Below, piece after piece: positions 7,364 through 13,705 of a stretch of DNA of 17,839 nt (positions are counted from its first letter, which is position 1; each line of letters starts with the position of its first letter). The position numbers and the translations under genes were made by a program. The notes under the pieces are model-generated. The model did not search any database. It saw only the letters and a list, made by a program, of their open reading frames with translations, and had not been told where the DNA came from. This DNA comes from an uncultured Opitutaceae bacterium (GTDB lineage Bacteria > Verrucomicrobiota > Verrucomicrobiia > Opitutales > Opitutaceae), in contig CALFXL010000012.1 in NCBI GenBank assembly GCA_937958045.1, forward strand, positions 1 to 17,839. Direction: 5' to 3'.

Positions 7364-7457
7364 TTAATCACAGAGGCGCGGAGGGCACGGAGAAAACAAG
7401 AATGTGGATCAAAATTCATTCGGTTCGTCTGTGTGCCTTCTGGGCCTCTGTGGTTAA
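7364..7457. repeat. TTAACCACAGAG-type inverted repeat pair, ureA-urtE spacer (copy 2)
   Basis: TTAA(T)CACAGAGGC begins at 7364 and its mirror GCCTCTGTGGTTAA ends at 7457. The arms CACAGAGGC (7369-7377) and GCCTCTGTG (7444-7452) are exact inverted repeats. Next to them, GGCACGGAG and the reverse of TGTGTGCC continue the symmetry imperfectly. The centre contains TTCATTCGGTTC (7415-7426), shared with copy 1. The layout resembles a small non-autonomous inverted-repeat element with no coding capacity. Confidence 0.7.
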
Positions 7458-7459
7458 AA

Positions 7460-8299
7460 TTAAACCTGCAAATGTTCCTTCACGACCTCGTCGGTGAGCG
7501 ACGCGATCTCACCGGAAACAACCACCGCGCCGCGATCCATCGCATAAAAACGATCCGACACTTCGCGGCAGAAATCCACGTACTGCTCCACGAGCAAAAT
7601 CGCGAGGCGCCCTTCCCGCTTCAGCGTTGCAATCGCGTTCTGCACCGCGACGTCGTCACGCGGGATGCCGTCGCGTTTGAGTTTCTTCAACGTGTCGCCG
7701 ATGTGATCGATGATCGACGGCTGAATGCCTTCCGTCGGTTCGTCGAGGATGAGCAGCTTGGGATCGGTGAGCAGCGCGCGGCCGATCGCGAGTTGTTGTT
7801 GCTGGCCGCCGGAAAGCACGCCGCCTTTGCGCTGCAGCATCTCCTTGAGCACCGGGAAAAGCGTATAGACGTAATCGAGCGCATTGCGCGCCTCGGCGCC
7901 TTTGCGTCCATGCACCACGAGGCCGATGTGCAAATTTTCCTCCACGGTGAGGTGCGGGAAAATATCGCGGCCCTGCGGCACCGAGCCGATGCCGGCACGC
8001 GCGCGTTCGTCGGGTGCGAGCTGATCGATACGACGTCCATCGAAGACGATCGAGCCCGAGCGAATCGGCAGCATGCCGGTGATCGATTTCAGCGTGGTCG
8101 TTTTGCCGACGCCGTTGCGGCCCATGAGCGCGACGACCTCGCCGGCGCGCACCTCGAGATCGACACCGCGGAGAATGCGCGAACCGCCGATGTAGGTTTC
8201 GACTTGGGAGAGCCGCAGCAGCGGCTCGAGCGAACGCTCAACGCCCAACGCCGAGCTCTGAACGTTCAACGTCGCGGTCGCAGTTTGGTTTCCAGTCAT
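7460..8299 (-). CDS. urtE: Urea ABC transporter ATP-binding protein UrtE
   Basis: One of two cytoplasmic ATPases energising urea import through UrtBC. It is a LivF-type ABC protein: Walker A GRNGVGKT (60-67), Q-loop region VPQGRDIFP (108-115), signature LSGGQQQQ (162-169), Walker B LLILDEP (182-188) and the LivF-style VEQY in place of a canonical H-loop (238-241). At 279 residues it is longer than usual for two reasons. The first 25 or so residues before LLRLSQVETYIGG are non-conserved and encoded by an intergenic-type repeat. A stretch around 200-230 (KLKRDGIPRDDVAVQNAI) is inserted before the switch strand. The only ATG is at 8299; a TTG nearer the conserved core (codon 19) is an alternative start. 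It sits directly upstream of ureA. Confidence 0.93.
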   Translation of the reverse strand: MTGNQTATATLNVQSSALGVERSLEPLLRLSQVETYIGGSRILRGVDLEVRAGEVVALMGRNGVGKTTTLKSITGMLPIRSGSIVFDGRRIDQLAPDERARAGIGSVPQGRDIFPHLTVEENLHIGLVVHGRKGAEARNALDYVYTLFPVLKEMLQRKGGVLSGGQQQQLAIGRALLTDPKLLILDEPTEGIQPSIIDHIGDTLKKLKRDGIPRDDVAVQNAIATLKREGRLAILLVEQYVDFCREVSDRFYAMDRGAVVVSGEIASLTDEVVKEHLQV

Positions 8300-8335
8300 T
8301 GAGAGTTAAAGGTTAAGCGTTAAGTGTTGAACGTT
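8229..8335. repeat. AACGTTCAAC/GTTGAACGTT inverted-repeat element spanning the urtE start
   Basis: AACGTTCAAC at 8261-8270 and GTTGAACGTT at 8326-8335 are exact 10-base inverted repeats. Each is flanked by related words: CGCTCAACGCCCAACGCC on one side, and GTTAAAGGTTAAGCGTTAAG on the other. The urtE start codon (8297-8299) lies between the arms, so one arm is translated as part of UrtE (LNVQSSALGVERS). This repeat vocabulary differs from the other two spacer elements in the cluster. Confidence 0.65.
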
Positions 8336-8338
8336 TTC

Positions 8339-9094
8339 TCAGTGCTTACCGCGGCCGAGATACACTTCGCGGACCTTGGGATTGCTTTGCACCTCATCGA
8401 ATTTCCCTTCGCATAACACGGTGCCTTGATGAAGCACCGTCACCTGACCATCGCGCGCGATCTGGCGCACGAACGTCATGTCGTGCTCGACGACGATGAG
8501 ACTGTGTTTGCCCGCGAGAGAGAGCAGCAACTCGCCCGTGCGGTGCGTCTCTTCATCGGTCATGCCGGCGGCGGGTTCGTCGATGAGCAAGAGCTTCGGC
8601 TCCGATGCGAGCAGCATGCCGATCTCAAGCCACTGTTTTTCGCCGTGCGCGAGCTGGCCCGCCTTCCAGGCGCGTTTGCCGTCGAGGCGAATCAACTTCA
8701 ACAACTCGTCGAGCCGGTCGCGATCTTCCGAAGACAAACGGCGGAACAACGACGCAAAAACGCCGCGCGGTCCTTTGAGCGAGAGCACGAGATTATCGAG
8801 CACGGTGTGCTCCGCATAGACGCTCGGTGTCTGAAACTTGCGGCCGATGCCGATGCGATTGATCTCATATTCGTTTCGCTGCGTGAGATCGATGTCGCCG
8901 AAGAGGATTTTGCCACCGGTGTTCGGTTTCGCGCGGCCGCTGATGAGATCGAAAAACGTGGATTTGCCCGCGCCGTTCGGTCCGATTACGGTGCGCAGTT
9001 CGCCTTCGTAGAGATAAAAGTTGAGGTTCGAGATGGCTTTGAAGCCATCGTAGGTCTTGTGAACGTCCTCAACGACAAGCAGCGGATGAGCCAT
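8339..9094 (-). CDS. urtD: Urea ABC transporter ATP-binding protein UrtD
   Basis: Second cytoplasmic ATPase of the urea importer, LivG-type, 251 residues. Visible are Walker A GPNGAGKST (38-46), the Q-loop in GRKFQTPSVY (84-93), a degenerate ABC signature LAHGEKQWLEIG (148-159) that replaces LSGGQ and is usual in UrtD, Walker B KLLLIDEPAAGM (167-178) and the H-loop histidine in VVEHDMTFV (204). The C-terminal VLCEGKFDEVQSNPKVREVYLG is the normal LivG-like end. It is preceded by urtC with a 30-base gap that contains a TTGAATAC motif (9101-9119), and followed by urtE across a repeat-bearing gap. There is no clear Shine-Dalgarno sequence. Confidence 0.96.
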   Translation of the reverse strand: MAHPLLVVEDVHKTYDGFKAISNLNFYLYEGELRTVIGPNGAGKSTFFDLISGRAKPNTGGKILFGDIDLTQRNEYEINRIGIGRKFQTPSVYAEHTVLDNLVLSLKGPRGVFASLFRRLSSEDRDRLDELLKLIRLDGKRAWKAGQLAHGEKQWLEIGMLLASEPKLLLIDEPAAGMTDEETHRTGELLLSLAGKHSLIVVEHDMTFVRQIARDGQVTVLHQGTVLCEGKFDEVQSNPKVREVYLGRGKH

Positions 9095-9100
9095 GGTCTT

Positions 9101-9119
9101 GTAGTGATTATTTGAATAC
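9101..9119. promoter_or_regulatory. TTGAATAC motif in urtC-urtD gap
   Basis: GTAGTGATTATTTGAATAC fills most of the 30-base gap, ending 7 bases from the urtD start. It matches 14 of 19 positions of the palindrome core at 14838-14856, including the full right half TTGAATAC and the outer GTA. It is called regulatory only because the motif recurs in this cluster. It could equally be an AT-rich leader. Confidence 0.3.
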
Positions 9120-9124
9120 GATGC

Positions 9125-10234
9125 TCAGGACTGCGACGAATCGGCTTTGGCCGAGCGCTTTTTCCAATAGGCCGCGATCTTGCCAGGGATACTCACGACA
9201 CCACCCGGCAGCAGGAGCACGACGGTGATGAAAAGTCCGCCGAGGATGAGCAGCCACGCGTCCGGATAAGCCTTCGTGGCCCAGCTCTTGAGAGCGTTGA
9301 TGCCGATCGCGCCGATGATCGGCCCGATCAACGTCGCCCGTCCGCCGACCGCCACCCACACGACAGCTTCGAGCGATTTCTCGGGCGTCATTTCCGATGG
9401 ATTGATGATACCGACCTGCGGCACATACAGCGCACCACCGATCGCCGCGATCATCGCAGCGAGCACGAAGACAAACAGTTTGTAGTGCGATGCCGCGTAG
9501 CCGCTGAAGAGCACGCGGTTTTCGCCATCGCGGATCGCCTGCTGCACGAGACCAAACTTCGTACGGCTCAACGCGCGGCAACCGATATAGACGGCGACGA
9601 GCATCACTGCGCTCGCGATATACAACCACCGGTACGTGACAGGATCGGTGAGGCTGTAGCCGGCGATGCGTTTGAAATCGGTGAAGCCGTTGTTGCCGCC
9701 CATCAGCATGTCGTTGCGGAAAAACATCAGCGCGCCGCAGTAGGTCAGCGCCTGGGTAAGGATCGAGAAATACACACCCTTGATGCGCGAGCGAAACGCG
9801 AGGAATCCAAACACATACGCCACGAGTCCCGGCACGAACAGCACCATCAACAACGCGAATCCGAGCGAATAAAACGGTTTCCAGAAGTCCGGCAGCACAG
9901 TATGCCCGAGGAAGATCATGAAGTCCGGAAGTCCGTTTGGATTCTTGCCCGCCTGCGCATACACACCGAGATCACCGATCATCAGCATGAGGTGCATGCC
10001 GATCATGTAACCGCCGAGACTGAAGAACAACGCCTGCCCGAGACTCAGCAAACCCGTGTAGCCCCAGAGGAGATCCACCGAGATCGCCAGCAGCGAATAG
10101 CAAAGATATTTTCCCCACAGGTTGATCGTGAAGTTGCTCACCACGCCGTACGCGTTGAGCAGCGGAAACACCACGATCAGAAAAAGTCCGATCGCCGCCA
10201 CGAGCCCGATTTCGATTTTGACGCGTGTAGTCAT
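9125..10234 (-). CDS. urtC: Urea ABC transporter permease UrtC
   Basis: Inner-membrane permease subunit, LivM-like, 369 residues, pairing with UrtB. It is strongly hydrophobic, with about eight to ten potential membrane spans beginning IEIGLVAAIGLFLIVVFPLL. Family blocks are LLWGYTGLLSLGQALFFSLG near residue 60, FRSRIKGVYFSILTQALTYC in the middle, and the cytoplasmic coupling region GLVQQAIRDGENRVLFSGY. It ends with the GALYVPQVGIINPSEMTP and VAVGGRATLIGPIIGA strands typical of UrtC. The C-terminus is basic (KIAAYWKKRSAKADS). The ATG at 10234 gives MTTRVKIEIGL; the upstream bases are pyrimidine-rich rather than Shine-Dalgarno-like. A 186-base spacer with a repeat separates it from urtB. Confidence 0.96.
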   Translation of the reverse strand: MTTRVKIEIGLVAAIGLFLIVVFPLLNAYGVVSNFTINLWGKYLCYSLLAISVDLLWGYTGLLSLGQALFFSLGGYMIGMHLMLMIGDLGVYAQAGKNPNGLPDFMIFLGHTVLPDFWKPFYSLGFALLMVLFVPGLVAYVFGFLAFRSRIKGVYFSILTQALTYCGALMFFRNDMLMGGNNGFTDFKRIAGYSLTDPVTYRWLYIASAVMLVAVYIGCRALSRTKFGLVQQAIRDGENRVLFSGYAASHYKLFVFVLAAMIAAIGGALYVPQVGIINPSEMTPEKSLEAVVWVAVGGRATLIGPIIGAIGINALKSWATKAYPDAWLLILGGLFITVVLLLPGGVVSIPGKIAAYWKKRSAKADSSQS

Positions 10235-10260
10235 GCGCGGCGGGAGGAAATGGCAGGGAG

Positions 10261-10408
10261 AATGACCAATGAGCAGTGACCCGTGATCTGTGGATCAAAG
10301 GCCGCCGAATTGGCGCTGTAGTTAAAGTGTGGATACGGGCAAAACATCATGAGCGCAAAATCAGTTTCGTCACTGGTCATTGTTCACTGGTCCTTCGTCC
10401 TTGGTCGT
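10261..10408. repeat. Degenerate AATGACCA-type inverted-repeat element, urtC-urtB spacer
   Basis: AATGACCAATGAGCAGTGAC starts at 10261, and on the far side CACTGGTCATTGTTCACTGG ends near 10390. AATGACCA (10261-10268) and TGGTCATT (10374-10381) are exact inverted arms. Further GGTCCTT/TTGGTC words extend to 10408. The same word family occurs in the ureB-ureA spacer (6937-7035). The centre of about 100 bases is non-repetitive and has no credible ORF. Confidence 0.65.
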
Positions 10409-10420
10409 TTCGCGCGGCAA

Positions 10421-12139
10421 TCACTCATCGAGGCTGCGACTCCGCGTCACAAAGATGCCCGCCGGTCGCCATTGCAGGAACAGGATGATCGCGATCAGCA
10501 CGCAGATTTTTCCGAGCACGGGATTACCGAGGATCTGCTGCAGCGATTGGTCGGCGAGACCGATGCTCGACGCACTGATCACCGTGCCAGCGATGCTGCC
10601 CACGCCGCCGACCACCACCGTCATGAAACTATCGACGATGTAGTTCTGGCCGAGCGACGGACCCACATTTCCGATCTGGCTGACAAACGCTCCCGCGAGT
10701 CCCGCGAGTCCGCTGCCGAGGCCAAACGTCAGCATGTTCACGCGTTCCGTGCGCACGCCCATGCACGAAGCCATGCCGCGATTCTGCATCACCGCGCGAA
10801 TGAGCAGGCCGAGCGACGTTTTGGTCAGCACCAGCCACACGCCCGCAACGATCACGACCGCGAAGCCGATCACGAACAGGCGATTCCAACCGAAGATGAT
10901 GTCGAAAAACGTCCAGTTGCCGCTCAGGTAACTCGGGCTGGAAACCTGGACGTTGTTCGCACCGAAGATGAGCCTGAACAACTGCTGCAACATCAGCGAC
11001 ACACCCCAGGTCGCGAGCAAACTTTCGAGCGGGCGCCGGTAAAGAAATTGAATGATGCCGCGCTCGAGCGCGATGCCGACCGCCGCCGCGGCAAGGAAGC
11101 TCAGCGGCAGCGCCACGATAAAATAACTCTCATACGCCAGCCCGGTGGCATTCAGCCCGGGCAGCGATATCGAAAAGCCGAAAGGCGACAGCGAGAGTCC
11201 GCTGCCGAAGACATTCTGAACGATGTACGTCGTGTACGCGCCGACCGCGATCATCTCGCCGTGCGCCATGTTGATCACGCGCATCAGTCCAAACGTGATC
11301 GCCAGGCCGAGCGCGACCACGAGCAGGATCGAGCCAAGGCTCACCCCGCGAAACATCGTGCCGAAAAGATTCACCAGCGTGCGGTGAGTTTCGACGGCGT
11401 TGAGCGCGCGACGTGCGGCGTCGATCAACGCCGGCTTTCCCGCGGTTTCGGCGTCGCGAAGCGCGGCTTTCAAAAAGTCGGTGCTCGCGAGCGTGTGAAG
11501 CTTCTCAAGCTCCTTCAGCCCTTCGAGCTTGGTGTCATCGTTGCCCGCCTTCAGCTGGATCAGCGCGATCGCTTCGCGCAGCGCCTTCTGCACCCTGCTG
11601 TTATTTTCCTCCGCTAAACGCGCCTGCAGTGCCGGCAGTTTTTCCTGATCCTGCGCAAAACCGATTGTAGTGATCGCGCGGATACGCACCCCGGGATCCG
11701 CGGCCGAGAGATCGAGCAGATCGAGGACCGACTTCATCGCGCGGCGCAGCATCGCATTGTGCTCCACGGCGACGAGATCGCCGGCGCGAAGTCGCAACGG
11801 ATTGCCCGCGGCATCGAGCAGCGGCTGCCCATCCGAAACCTTCAGCGCCGTCTGCGAGCCTTCGCCATCCTTCTCGCCGGTCAACTGCACCGGCACACGC
11901 GCCCCCTCCGCCGTTTGATAAATGAACAATTGGTCGCCGCGCCAGGCCGCGAAAAGCGCCGCCACATCTTCGTCGCCGCGACCGACCAACGAAAGCACGC
12001 GCTCCCGGCGAGCAGCGGCGTTTTCGGCCAGGATGGCCTCGACCACAACTTGACGCGGGGTGTCCGCGGCCAGCGCCGTCAGCGACGATGCGAGCGCCAG
12101 AAAAATGAAAAGAATGCGTCGGTAAAGCTGCGATGCCAT
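10421..12139 (-). CDS. urtB: Urea ABC transporter permease UrtB with periplasmic N-terminal domain
   Basis: LivH-like inner-membrane permease of the urea importer, 572 residues. The N-terminus MASQLYRRILFIFLALASSL looks like a signal peptide or first membrane anchor. Residues about 25-265 form a soluble region, mostly periplasmic by inference, with helical HEAT-like pairs (VRIRAITTIGFAQDQEKLPA, NSRVQKALREAIALIQL). This extension is normal for UrtB and absent from simple LivH proteins. The permease proper begins near residue 270 with LVNLFGTMFRGVSLGSILLV. It includes GLMRVINMAHGEMIAVGAY, the coupling segment LLIRAVMQNRGMASCMGV, and VVGGVGSIAGTVISASSIGL near the end. It follows urtA across a 146-base gap holding two GC-rich hairpins. 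Confidence 0.96.
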   Translation of the reverse strand: MASQLYRRILFIFLALASSLTALAADTPRQVVVEAILAENAAARRERVLSLVGRGDEDVAALFAAWRGDQLFIYQTAEGARVPVQLTGEKDGEGSQTALKVSDGQPLLDAAGNPLRLRAGDLVAVEHNAMLRRAMKSVLDLLDLSAADPGVRIRAITTIGFAQDQEKLPALQARLAEENNSRVQKALREAIALIQLKAGNDDTKLEGLKELEKLHTLASTDFLKAALRDAETAGKPALIDAARRALNAVETHRTLVNLFGTMFRGVSLGSILLVVALGLAITFGLMRVINMAHGEMIAVGAYTTYIVQNVFGSGLSLSPFGFSISLPGLNATGLAYESYFIVALPLSFLAAAAVGIALERGIIQFLYRRPLESLLATWGVSLMLQQLFRLIFGANNVQVSSPSYLSGNWTFFDIIFGWNRLFVIGFAVVIVAGVWLVLTKTSLGLLIRAVMQNRGMASCMGVRTERVNMLTFGLGSGLAGLAGAFVSQIGNVGPSLGQNYIVDSFMTVVVGGVGSIAGTVISASSIGLADQSLQQILGNPVLGKICVLIAIILFLQWRPAGIFVTRSRSLDE

Positions 12140-12150
12140 CTGCGCGAGTT

Positions 12151-12169
12151 GTATGAATTTTTTGAATAC
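12151..12169. promoter_or_regulatory. TTGAATAC motif just upstream of urtB
   Basis: GTATGAATTTTTTGAATAC lies 11 bases before the urtB ATG. It agrees with the palindrome core at 14838-14856 at 15 of 19 positions, including both outer GTAT/ATAC ends. It is AT-rich in a GC-rich setting. A role as operator or leader element is inferred from recurrence. Confidence 0.35.
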
Positions 12170-12182
12170 AGCCCTAGACCAG

Positions 12183-12229
12183 ACCGGAGGGGCGGGTTCG
12201 CCTGTTCGGGGAACCGCAACCCCTCCGGT
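12183..12229. repeat. Large GC-rich hairpin in urtA-urtB gap
   Basis: ACCGGAGGGG (12183-12192) and CCCCTCCGGT (12220-12229) form a perfect 10-base stem. Inside it GCGGGTTC and GAACCGC can pair with one bulge, giving a long hairpin. No T run follows on the minus strand, so it is not a classical terminator. It looks like a dispersed REP-like palindrome. Between a binding-protein gene and its permease it could stabilise the 3' end of urtA mRNA and reduce downstream expression. Confidence 0.6.
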
Positions 12230-12256
12230 GGGACAAACTACAGTCGAGTCTACGAA

Positions 12257-12274
12257 CTCCCGCGGGAGCGGGAG
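12257..12274. repeat. Tight GC-rich hairpin next to the urtA stop
   Basis: CTCCCGC-GGGA-GCGGGAG is a perfect 7-base stem with a 4-base loop. It ends 11 bases beyond the urtA stop codon in transcript order. There is no U tract. Together with the larger hairpin at 12183-12229 it forms a tandem structured spacer. Confidence 0.55.
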
Positions 12275-12285
12275 AGAGGTTGCGA

Positions 12286-13539
12286 TTACTTAAACTTACC
12301 CTTCAGCCAAGGTTCGCCGTACACGTTGCTGAAGCTCTTGAGGATCTTGAACTGACCATCCGCGCGAGTTTCGCCGATGAAGACGTTCTTGGTGAGGTGA
12401 TTGTTCTTCTGCGTGGTGACCGTGCCTCCGGGACCGTCGAACGAGATGCCGGACTGAAGCGCCTTGCGCACCGCATCGACATCGAACGAACCGGCTTTCT
12501 CCACCGCAGCTTTCCACAGGTACACGCCGTTGTAGCTGAGCACCATCGGCGAGCAGGTGACGCGGCCTTCCTTCACGATGCCGGGCACCGTGGACTTCGC
12601 GAGCCAGGCCTTGAAGTCGGCGACGAACTTCTTGTTGGCCGGAGTATCGATCGACTGGAAGTAGGTCCAGCAACCGAGCTGACCGACAAGCTGGGCGGCG
12701 GGCAGACCGCGGAATTCGTCTTCAGAGATCGAGAACGAAACCACCGGGCAGGTTTCGGCGGTCAGACCGGCGGCGGCGTATTCCTTGAAGAACGGCACGT
12801 TGGTGTCGCCGTTGAGCGTGCTGATGACAGCCGCGCCACCACCAGCGGCGAACTGCTTAATTTCCGCCACGATTTGCTGGTAGTCGGTGTGACCGAAAGG
12901 CGTGTATTTGCCGGCCGAGATGATCTGGCCGCCTTCGCGCTTGAGACCACCGCCGATGTTCTCGATCGGCACGCCTTTGCTGAGGAGATACTCAAGCAAC
13001 ACGAGATTTGTCGTCTGCGGATAGACGTAATCGGAGCCGAGCAGGTAGAACTTGGTGTAACCCTGTTCGAGGAGATAATCGACGGCGGGCGTTGCCTGCT
13101 GGTTCACGGCCTCGGCGGTGTAGAACACGTTCTGGCTTTCTTCTTCGCCCTCATACTGGACGGGATAGAAGAGCAGACCGTTGTTGCGCTCGAAAACCGG
13201 GAGCACGGATTTGCGCGAGACGGAGGTCCAGCAACCGAAGGTCACGGCGACCTTGTCCTGCTCGAGAAGCTGCTTCGCTTTTTCGGCGAACAGCGGCCAG
13301 TCGGAAGCGCCGTCCACGACCACCGGCTCGATCTTGTGGCCGAGCACGCCACCTTTGGCGTTGATCTCGTCGAAGGTGAACAGAAGGACGTCGCGCAGGG
13401 ACGTCTCCGAAATGGCCATGGTGCCTGACAACGAGTGAAGCACGCCGACCTTGATGGTTTTCTCGGCCGCGTGGGACGCGAGGGTGGCGCCGAGCGCGAG
13501 CGCGCCGGCGGCGATGATTTTCGAAGCGTAGTTGATCAT
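12286..13539 (-). CDS. urtA: Urea ABC transporter substrate-binding protein UrtA
   Basis: Periplasmic type-I (Leu/Ile/Val-type) solute-binding protein that captures urea for UrtBCDE, 417 residues. The ATG at 13539 is chosen because it begins MINYASKIIAAGALALGATL, a good signal peptide with likely cleavage after ASHA before AEKTIKVGV. The frame is open for 19 more codons upstream but those residues are His-rich and unlike a signal. UrtA hallmarks are KVGVLHSLSGTMAISETSLR, FGCWTSVSRKSVLPVFE, GLLFYPVQYEGEEESQNVFY, NQQATPAVDYL and the ISTLNGDTNVPFFKEY block. The C-terminal KILKSFSNVYGEPWLKGKFK is normal. A terminator lies between it and the upstream porin, so urtA should have its own promoter, which I could not identify. 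Confidence 0.97.
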   Translation of the reverse strand: MINYASKIIAAGALALGATLASHAAEKTIKVGVLHSLSGTMAISETSLRDVLLFTFDEINAKGGVLGHKIEPVVVDGASDWPLFAEKAKQLLEQDKVAVTFGCWTSVSRKSVLPVFERNNGLLFYPVQYEGEEESQNVFYTAEAVNQQATPAVDYLLEQGYTKFYLLGSDYVYPQTTNLVLLEYLLSKGVPIENIGGGLKREGGQIISAGKYTPFGHTDYQQIVAEIKQFAAGGGAAVISTLNGDTNVPFFKEYAAAGLTAETCPVVSFSISEDEFRGLPAAQLVGQLGCWTYFQSIDTPANKKFVADFKAWLAKSTVPGIVKEGRVTCSPMVLSYNGVYLWKAAVEKAGSFDVDAVRKALQSGISFDGPGGTVTTQKNNHLTKNVFIGETRADGQFKILKSFSNVYGEPWLKGKFK

Positions 13540-13618
13540 GATGCGGGAAAAAAATGCAAAGGTGTGGTGGTGCGCGGACGTCATGCGGACGCGCAAAGGG
13601 ACAACTGGCTTTTCAAAG

Positions 13619-13644
13619 CGCGGAGACGAAAGCGGGACTCCGCG
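13619..13644. promoter_or_regulatory. Dyad in the urtA upstream region
   Basis: CGCGGAG (13619-13625) and CTCCGCG (13638-13644) are exact 7-base inverted arms around a 12-base centre. They lie between the porin terminator and the urtA start. They could be a leader hairpin or a protein site. No adjacent -35/-10 or GG-N10-GC pair is convincing. Confidence 0.3.
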
Positions 13645-13650
13645 CAGCGT

Positions 13651-13685
13651 TAAAAAGCAGGCCGGTCAAACCTGGCCGGCCTGCT
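13651..13685 (-). terminator. Intrinsic terminator after the porin gene
   Basis: On the minus strand AGCAGGCCGG and CCGGCCTGCT form a perfect 10-base stem with a 10-base loop, followed at once by TTTTT. It starts 6 bases after the porin stop codon. The structure is strong enough to make the porin largely a separate transcript from urtA-ureC. Confidence 0.88.
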
Positions 13686-13686
13686 C

Positions 13687-13705
13687 GTAGTTAGAATTTG
13701 AATAC
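13687..13705. promoter_or_regulatory. TTGAATAC motif over the porin stop codon
   Basis: GTAGTTAGAATTTGAATAC spans the end of the porin gene. It overlaps codons for the C-terminal VFKF and the stop, so its sequence is partly forced by coding and its match to the other sites (13 of 19) may be coincidence. Listed because it is one of only four TTGAATAC loci found in the window. Confidence 0.2.

Noticed and set aside
6523..10420. CRISPR array in the repeat-bearing spacers.
   Set aside because: The repeats are inverted pairs of degenerate words, one element per spacer, without regular direct-repeat/spacer periodicity.
10349..11617. Plus-strand open frame of 422 codons rich in His, Arg, Asp and Glu opposite urtB.
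   Set aside because: The composition is that of the complement of a hydrophobic membrane-protein gene; it is a shadow.
12280..13428. Plus-strand open frame of 382 codons opposite urtA.
   Set aside because: Antisense shadow of a clear UrtA.
13540..13690. Sigma-54 promoter for urtA.
   Set aside because: No GG-N10-GC pair with acceptable flanks; the GCAC...TTTGC words near 13556-13573 have wrong spacing.
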